The notes under the pieces: generated by a model
The model's input: the letters and a program-made list of their open reading frames with translations, nothing else
Database searches by the model: none
Told to the model about the DNA's origin: nothing
Position numbers and translations under genes: made by a program
Assembly (NCBI GenBank): GCA_030634785.1
Contig: DAOWAC010000024.1
Location: 1 to 9,703, forward strand
Reading direction: 5' to 3'
Length of the DNA: 9,703 nt
From: Chloroflexota bacterium
GTDB taxonomy: Archaea; Iainarchaeota; Iainarchaeia; Iainarchaeales; GCA-2688035
Shown: positions 5,528 to 9,703 of the stretch, in pieces
How the letters are laid out: each line of letters begins with the position of its first letter
Numbering within the stretch: the stretch's first letter is position 1

Positions 5528-6646
5528 TTAAGGTTGATTTTTAAGGTATGCACTAATTCTTTTCAGTCCTTCCTCTATCTTTTCCTGCTCAAGAGCGTAA
5601 CTTAACCTTATCCTTTCCGGCGCTCCAAACCAGTCGCCCAAGTAAGTTATTACCTTGTGTTTTTTGAATAGTTCGGGAACTGCTTTTCTTGGGTTTGGAA
5701 ATTTGGGCAGGACATAAAATGCACCCTCTGGCTTCCACAATTCAAGTTCAAGCTCAAGTAGGCCGTTGTAAATAAGGTCGCGTCTTTGCTTCCAAATTTT
5801 TAGTTGTTTTTTCTGATATTCTACTGGTGCTTTTGTTGCTTCAAACGCCATCTCTTGTGCAATAATGCTTGTGTTCATACTGGTATGTGTTTTGAGTCCT
5901 ATAACTTTTTCAACAATGCTTTGGTCATTGCTGTACAAATATCCAACTCTAAAACCACACATTGCAAATGTTTTGCTGAACGAGTTTATGGTAACAACAT
6001 GGTTGCCTTGCATCATGTAATTTTCCCGCTCGTAAATCAGGTCCTTGTAGACCTCGTCGGAAATTATTGTAATGTTAAGGTCTTTGCAAATTTTTTCAAT
6101 TTGTTTTAATGTTGAAATTTCCTGAATTCTTCCGGTTGGATTTGAAGGTGAATTAATTATTACAATTTTGCAGTCTTTTACTTTTTTTTCAAAATCTTCA
6201 ATGTCTATTTTTCCTTCAATCTTTTCAGTATAATCTGGTTCGAGGTAATTTTTTTCAACAAGTGGTGGATAGCTGTAATAATATGGTTTATGCAGCAAAA
6301 CTTTATCGCCTGGTTTTCCAATTGCTCTTAATATCAGGTCCAAAGCTTCTGACGCACCGTTTGTTATTACAAAATTGTCTGCGTTGCTTCCAGCATATTG
6401 CTTTGACAATGCCTGTCTTAAATTTTTCTGTCCTTGAATTAATCCATATTTAAATTGCCTGTATTCCGGCAAAATTTTAAAAACCTGTTCTGGTGGCGCA
6501 AGGTCTGGCTGGCCTGAACCAAAAGAAATTATATTCTTGCCTTGAACTCCAATAAAAATTGACGGGTCTTTTAAAAAATCCTGCATAATTGCACCTTTTG
6601 TACTTTTAATACAGTTGTGAATGTTTAAATTGAATTGGCTTTGCAT
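5528..6646 (-). CDS. PLP-dependent class I/II aminotransferase
   Basis: A fold-type-I aminotransferase of 372 residues, expected to move an amino group between an amino acid and a 2-oxo acid. Visible sites are SGQPD (44-48), phosphate-binding GASEA (97-101), SPSNPTG with N169, SDEVY with D197, SFSKT with Schiff-base K225, GFRVGY with R233, and RIRLSY with R347, which should hold the substrate carboxylate. It belongs broadly with aspartate/aromatic-type enzymes; specificity cannot be set from these motifs. Two starts are possible. The ATG at 6646 has no Shine-Dalgarno but would lie about 12 bases after a start site set by the TATA box at 6680. The ATG at 6586 (residue 21) has GGTG five bases upstream. 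I keep the longer form because residues 15-25 could supply the usual N-terminal substrate helix. It leads the transcript that includes the methyltransferase at 4869-5495. Confidence 0.85.
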   Translation of the reverse strand: MQSQFNLNIHNCIKSTKGAIMQDFLKDPSIFIGVQGKNIISFGSGQPDLAPPEQVFKILPEYRQFKYGLIQGQKNLRQALSKQYAGSNADNFVITNGASEALDLILRAIGKPGDKVLLHKPYYYSYPPLVEKNYLEPDYTEKIEGKIDIEDFEKKVKDCKIVIINSPSNPTGRIQEISTLKQIEKICKDLNITIISDEVYKDLIYERENYMMQGNHVVTINSFSKTFAMCGFRVGYLYSNDQSIVEKVIGLKTHTSMNTSIIAQEMAFEATKAPVEYQKKQLKIWKQRRDLIYNGLLELELELWKPEGAFYVLPKFPNPRKAVPELFKKHKVITYLGDWFGAPERIRLSYALEQEKIEEGLKRISAYLKNQP

Positions 6647-6679
6647 AAAAAAATGCTTTTTTTGGCTTTTAATGTCAGC

Positions 6680-6687
6680 TATTTAAA
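6680..6687 (-). promoter_or_regulatory. TATA box of the aminotransferase
   Basis: Minus-strand TTTAAATA, within AAAGCTTTAAATAGC, predicts a start near 6658. That gives a very short leader to the ATG at 6646 or a 70-base leader to the ATG at 6586. A second candidate, TTTAAACA at 6622-6629, would serve only the inner ATG. Confidence 0.5.
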
Positions 6688-6699
6688 GCTTTCTTTGCC

Positions 6700-6706
6700 T
6701 TATATT
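6700..6706 (+). promoter_or_regulatory. TATA box of the eL21 operon
   Basis: TTATATT on the plus strand predicts a start near 6729 and a leader of about 34 bases. That leader includes GTGAT at 6753-6757, five bases before the eL21 ATG. A second TTATAT at 6734-6739 would place the start at the ATG itself, which fits less well because a Shine-Dalgarno is present. Confidence 0.45.
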
Positions 6707-6762
6707 CTTAATTAACTGTCTTAATTTGGATAGTTATATCTTTGAAAAATCAGTGATTTAAA

Positions 6763-7062
6763 ATGGTAAACAAAAAAGCGCGTGGAAAAAGGGGCAAAAC
6801 AAGGTCAAAGCTCAAGAACAAAACAGGAAAAGCTTCTGTTAATGAGATTTTAAGGCCTTTTGACAATGGTGCAAAGGTTCAGGTAAATATACGAGCAGAC
6901 CAGCACAGTGGAATGCCTGCTGCAATTTATCATGGCAGTTTTGGTGTTGTAAAAGGAAAACAAGGCAGTGCTTATAGGGTTGCAGTAAAAAAAGGCAATC
7001 TTGAAAATACTTTAATAGTTCACGGAATTCACCTGAAAGAACAAGGGGGCAAAACAAAATGA
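6763..7062 (+). CDS. rpl21e: 50S ribosomal protein eL21 (L21e)
   Basis: A 99-residue basic protein of the archaeal/eukaryotic large subunit. The N-terminal basic region (KKARGKRGKTRSKLK) is followed by the SH3-like barrel: LRPFDNGAKVQV, then HSGMPAAIYHGSFGVVKGKQGSAYRVAV (from residue 48), where GMP and the YHG/G-x-V pattern are family hallmarks, and finally LIVHGIHLK. The length is normal for the family. GTGAT, complementary to the archaeal 16S 3' end, lies five bases before the ATG. It opens the plus-strand operon, and its ATGA overlaps the start of rpo4 by four bases, indicating translational coupling. eL21, Rpo4, DUF655 and Dim1 occur together across many archaea. Confidence 0.95.
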   Translation: MVNKKARGKRGKTRSKLKNKTGKASVNEILRPFDNGAKVQVNIRADQHSGMPAAIYHGSFGVVKGKQGSAYRVAVKKGNLENTLIVHGIHLKEQGGKTK

Positions 7063-7394
7063 TTGGAGAAAAATTTATCAACCAAAAACCTGTTAATCTG
7101 ACTGAAGTAAAGCAATTGCTTTCTGACAGAAAAAAAGAAAAAGATTTGACTTACGAACAGGATATTACCCTAAAATTTGCAAAGAAGTTTTCAAAACTTA
7201 GCCTGACAAATGCTAAAAAGTTGCAGGCAGATCTTGAAAAAATTGAAGGGCTTGATTCGGAAACAGTAACAAAGATCATTGACATCTTGCCGGATAAAAA
7301 AGAAAAGCTACAGCTTCTAATTGTCAAGGAAACTGTGTTAAATGAGGTTGACTTGCAAAAAATACTTTCTATGTGCAAAAAGTACAGGAAATAA
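7059..7394 (+). CDS. rpo4: DNA-directed RNA polymerase subunit Rpo4 (RpoF, RPB4-like)
   Basis: A 111-residue homologue of the polymerase stalk subunit. With Rpo7 it forms the stalk that helps open the promoter and binds emerging RNA. The N-terminal part (PVNLTEVKQLLSDR, residues 11-24) matches the segment that packs on Rpo7. The rest is an all-alpha HRDC-like domain: FAKKFSKLSLTNAKKLQADLEKI, then VTKIIDILPDKKEKLQLLI, where the KIIDILP-x-xxEKLQLL pattern is diagnostic. The length is typical. It starts inside the eL21 stop (ATGA), so the two genes are coupled. DUF655 follows after 28 bases with its own strong Shine-Dalgarno. Confidence 0.93.
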   Translation: MIGEKFINQKPVNLTEVKQLLSDRKKEKDLTYEQDITLKFAKKFSKLSLTNAKKLQADLEKIEGLDSETVTKIIDILPDKKEKLQLLIVKETVLNEVDLQKILSMCKKYRK

Positions 7395-7411
7395 CTATTT
7401 TTTTCAAAAGC

Positions 7412-7417
7412 GGTGAT
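7412..7417 (+). promoter_or_regulatory. Ribosome binding site of the DUF655 gene
   Basis: GGTGAT is the full complement of the archaeal anti-Shine-Dalgarno end and sits five bases before the ATG at 7423. It fixes that start over the out-of-frame ATG at 7418. Confidence 0.75.
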
Positions 7418-7422
7418 ATGCT

Positions 7423-7992
7423 ATGCCAAACGAAGAAGAAGCACTTGTATTGGATTACATGCCAAAAGGAAAACCAAATAGCTTTAAGCCAGAGCCAATT
7501 GCACAAGTTTTAGGAAAACAATTTTTTTCATTGCTTGAAGTAGTTCCAAAAGGAGACCTTAAGGTAATGGAAACCGTTTACGTTGGAAAAGATGAAAGAG
7601 CAAAGATTGATTTTATTAAACGAAGAATAAACTTTAATCAGCTTTCAAGTACTGCAGTTGCAGAGCTTGAAAAGGCAGTTGAAAAAATTGTTGCAGACGA
7701 CCAAAAAAGGTTTCTTGACTTTTTTAATAACGCTCGTTCAATTACTTTGCGAAGACACCAGCTTGAGCTTTTGCCAGGCCTTGGAAAAAAACACATGCTT
7801 GACATTTTAAAAGAAAGAGAAAAAAAGCCATTTGATTCATTCGAAGACCTTGCTTCAAGAGTAAAACTTTTGCCAGATCCTTCAAAAACAATTGTGAAAA
7901 GAATAATGCTTGAACTGGAAGACGATGTGCTTAATCATTATATTTTTGCCAGACCACCTGCAAAAGAAAACACTTTTGGCAAGCGATTCTAA
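7423..7992 (+). CDS. DUF655 family protein with helix-hairpin-helix, probable nucleic-acid binding
   Basis: A 189-residue archaeal conserved protein. The N-terminal half begins EEALVLDYMPKGKP, the usual opening of DUF655, with an OB-like strand pattern to about residue 60. The C-terminal half has a helix-hairpin-helix at LLPGLGKKHMLDILKERE (116-133) followed by PFDSFEDLASRVKLLPDP, as in HhH domains that contact the DNA or RNA backbone. The length is typical. It sits in the conserved eL21-Rpo4-DUF655-Dim1 order, and only five bases separate it from dim1. That position suggests a part in ribosome assembly or transcription-linked RNA work. No biochemical role is established to my knowledge. The family call is confident; the function is inferred. 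Confidence 0.9.
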   Translation: MPNEEEALVLDYMPKGKPNSFKPEPIAQVLGKQFFSLLEVVPKGDLKVMETVYVGKDERAKIDFIKRRINFNQLSSTAVAELEKAVEKIVADDQKRFLDFFNNARSITLRRHQLELLPGLGKKHMLDILKEREKKPFDSFEDLASRVKLLPDPSKTIVKRIMLELEDDVLNHYIFARPPAKENTFGKRF

Positions 7993-7997
7993 AATTT

Positions 7998-8816
7998 ATG
8001 AATCTTTTTAATGAATTGCAAAACCTGATGGCAAAATACAGGTTTAGAGCAAACAGAAAACTTTCGCAGAATTTTGTAATAAACGAACATCTTATTGAAA
8101 AAATTGTTGAACTTGCAGACTTAAAAGCAAGCGATACAGTTCTTGAAATTGGAGCCGGAACAGGTTTTCTTACAAAAGCTCTTTTGAAAAAAAGCAAAGT
8201 TATTGCAGTTGAAAAAGATAAAGGACTTTGCAAAGTACTTGAAGAAGAACTTTCACAAAAAAACCTTACTCTAATACTTGGCGATTTTTTAAAAGAAACC
8301 ATTTCCAAATATAATAAAGTTGTTTCTCTTCCCCCTTATTCTCAAAGTTCGGCCATAATGCATAAGCTTTTGGAAAACCAATTTGAATTAGGAGTTCTTG
8401 TTTTTCAAAAAGAGTTTGCAGAAAAGCTCATTGCATTTCCTGGTTTTGAAGAATACTGTGCTTTGAGTGTATTGACTCAGTATTATTTTGATACAGAAAT
8501 TATACAATCTGTGTCAGCAGGTTCGTTTTTTCCAAAACCAAAAGGTGAGAGTGCAATAGTTGTACTTAAACAATGTAAAGAAATTCAAAAAGTTAAAAAC
8601 AAAAAAAACTTTACTTTTTTTGTAAAAACTCTTTTCAGATTCAGAAACAAAAATCTTTCAAATGCCTTAAACAAAAGCAGGCAATTTTTGCTGCCAGTTC
8701 TTGACATTAGTTCTGAAGAATTTGACAAAAGAGTTTCTTCTATTGAAATGGGTGAAGAAAAAGTTGATTTGCTGCCTGTTGAATATTTTGTAGAAATATT
8801 TAATGAAATAGCCTAA
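7998..8816 (+). CDS. rsmA: Dim1/KsgA-type 16S rRNA adenine dimethyltransferase, with altered motif IV
   Basis: A homologue of the enzyme that dimethylates two adjacent adenines in the 3'-end hairpin of small-subunit rRNA during ribosome maturation. The 272 residues are full length. The N-terminus has YRFRANRKLSQNFVIN (14-29). SAM-binding residues are VLEIGAGTG (48-56), E72 in VEKD and D96 in GDFL. The family motif IV, normally NLPY, reads LPPY (111-114) within VVSLPPYSQSS, so the catalytic Asn position holds Leu in a gapless alignment. Downstream family features are kept: VLVFQKEFAEKL, SFFPKPKGES and FRFRNKNLSNAL in the C-terminal helical domain. It is the last gene of the operon, with only a weak Shine-Dalgarno inside the DUF655 end. 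It may be active with a changed active site, or act mainly as an assembly factor. Confidence 0.9.
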   Translation: MNLFNELQNLMAKYRFRANRKLSQNFVINEHLIEKIVELADLKASDTVLEIGAGTGFLTKALLKKSKVIAVEKDKGLCKVLEEELSQKNLTLILGDFLKETISKYNKVVSLPPYSQSSAIMHKLLENQFELGVLVFQKEFAEKLIAFPGFEEYCALSVLTQYYFDTEIIQSVSAGSFFPKPKGESAIVVLKQCKEIQKVKNKKNFTFFVKTLFRFRNKNLSNALNKSRQFLLPVLDISSEEFDKRVSSIEMGEEKVDLLPVEYFVEIFNEIA

Positions 8817-8834
8817 AGGTTTTGTGTAGCGCTA

Positions 8835-9703
8835 TCAACGCAATGTTTCAATTATGTTACGTTCAAGTTCAACAATTTCATTCTTTTTTGCATAATCCAC
8901 TGCCAGCTTGAGTTTTCTTTTATTTTTGCTGAATATTTTGAACAAGGGCTGATTTTTTTTAATAATATTTCCTTCTTCGACGTAAAGATATACCCCTGCT
9001 TCCTGATCAGCAGGAGCGCCTGCAATTCTTGCAACAGTGTTGCATTTTCTTACATTAATTTTGTCAATTGTTCCTGACTCTTTTGCAAGTACGTCTTTGC
9101 CAAGTTTTAGTTTTGGCATTTTGTTGCTTTTGACGTAATGCCCACCTTGTGCTTTTATTATTTGCTGCATTTTCTTCAATGCCTTTCCGCTTTCAAGAAT
9201 TTCCTTTGCAATTGTGTACCCTTTGCCTTTTTTTGCTTTGCCGCACATTTCTAAAAGAATTCCTGCTAGCTCGCAGCTTTTTTGAGCAAGGTCGTCAAAA
9301 AATTCTCTTTCCAAAATCTGCATTACATATTTTGCTTCAAGCATTGGTCCAAAAACTCTTCCGCATGGGTGTGTTCCGTCGGTTAAAACAGCCTGAACTT
9401 CCATTCCAAGTTCCTTTCCTACTGCAATAAATTTTCTTGCCATATCCTCTGCTTTTTCTTTGGTATGGATTTTTACATCTGGTCCGACAGGTAAATCAAT
9501 TACTACAAACTTGCTTCCAACACTTGCCTTTTTTGCCATTACTGAAGCAATAACCTGTCCTGGTGGATCAAGAGAAAAAGGATGTTCTATTTTGATTATT
9601 TCGTCATCAACTGGTGCAAGATCCAGTGCTCCTCCCCATGCAATTACGCCTCCAATTCTTTCAGTAATATTTTTTATCTGCTTCATTGAAAGCGAAACAT
9701 TTG
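8835..9703 (-). CDS. deoA: AMP phosphorylase (thymidine/pyrimidine phosphorylase family), N-terminus outside window
   Basis: Converts AMP and phosphate to adenine and ribose-1,5-bisphosphate, feeding the archaeal pathway to R15P isomerase and form III-type RuBisCO. About 288 C-terminal residues are present of an enzyme usually near 500. The frame stays open through the right edge (NVSLS before the ATG at 9686), so that ATG is internal. Visible motifs are GGVIAWGGALDLAPVDD, IDLPVGPDVKI, LTDGTHPCGR and FGPMLEAKYVMQIL. The C-terminal barrel has SGTIDKINVRKCNTVARIAGAPADQEAGVYLYVEEGN. The WGG-x-x-x-LAP-DD block fits archaeal AMP phosphorylase better than bacterial thymidine phosphorylase. The glycine-rich phosphate site and N-terminal domain lie off the window. 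It converges on dim1 with 18 bases between the stops. RuBisCO and R15P isomerase are not in view. Confidence 0.9.
   Translation of the reverse strand, partial: NVSLSMKQIKNITERIGGVIAWGGALDLAPVDDEIIKIEHPFSLDPPGQVIASVMAKKASVGSKFVVIDLPVGPDVKIHTKEKAEDMARKFIAVGKELGMEVQAVLTDGTHPCGRVFGPMLEAKYVMQILEREFFDDLAQKSCELAGILLEMCGKAKKGKGYTIAKEILESGKALKKMQQIIKAQGGHYVKSNKMPKLKLGKDVLAKESGTIDKINVRKCNTVARIAGAPADQEAGVYLYVEEGNIIKKNQPLFKIFSKNKRKLKLAVDYAKKNEIVELERNIIETLR

Noticed and set aside
7931..8308. A 125-residue minus-strand reading frame opposite dim1
   Set aside because: It mirrors the conserved DUF655/Dim1 coding sequence and has no family motif of its own.
8827..8834. TAGCGCTA palindrome between the convergent dim1 and AMP phosphorylase stops
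   Set aside because: Eight bases with no loop or T-tract are too little to call a terminator or a protein site.
1..9703. CRISPR arrays, insertion sequences, tRNA genes and att sites
   Set aside because: No regularly spaced repeats, no transposase or integrase coding, no cloverleaf and no flanking inverted repeats were found on either strand.

Overview
The window reads as an archaeal chromosome segment. It encodes TATA-binding protein, RNA polymerase subunit Rpo4, ribosomal protein eL21, an archaeal-type Dim1/KsgA, a DUF655 protein and an AMP phosphorylase. Good TATA boxes lie about 26 bp before the 5S rRNA end and before tbp. The DNA is A+T rich and the genes are tightly packed. These traits together suggest a small-genome DPANN-type archaeon (Woesearchaeota/Pacearchaeota-like), but the lineage is an inference.

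Layout. (1) Positions 1 to about 190 are a higher-GC fragment of a bacterial-type valyl-tRNA synthetase on the minus strand. It is abruptly fused to the C-terminal end of an SGNH hydrolase on the plus strand (to 424). This is probably an assembly chimera or a recombination joint. (2) Positions 439-3866, minus strand: SxtJ-like membrane protein, then NodU/CmcH/TobZ-type O-carbamoyltransferase, then SAM methyltransferase, then a DUF5989 mini-membrane protein. With the convergent SGNH hydrolase this looks like a small-molecule or surface-polymer modification module. (3) Positions 3924-4042, minus strand: a solitary 5S rRNA with its own promoter and T-tract terminator. (4) Positions 4142-4729, minus strand: tbp, with a TTG start and a tandem 18-bp repeat across its promoter. 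(5) Positions 4869-6646, minus strand: a PLP aminotransferase followed by a second small methyltransferase, likely co-transcribed. (6) Positions 6763-8816, plus strand: the conserved archaeal information-processing operon eL21, Rpo4, DUF655, Dim1/KsgA. (7) Positions 8835-9703, minus strand: the C-terminal part of AMP phosphorylase, running off the window.

How the parts fit. Regions 3, 4 and 6 are housekeeping transcription and translation functions. AMP phosphorylase belongs to the archaeal nucleoside-monophosphate salvage route. The accessory part is region 2, where a carbamoyl-transfer enzyme, a methyltransferase and two small membrane proteins may act on one unknown substrate. The oddities most worth checking are the chimeric joint at the left end, the altered catalytic motif in Dim1/KsgA, the tbp promoter repeat and start codon, and the carbamoyltransferase module in an apparently minimal archaeon.
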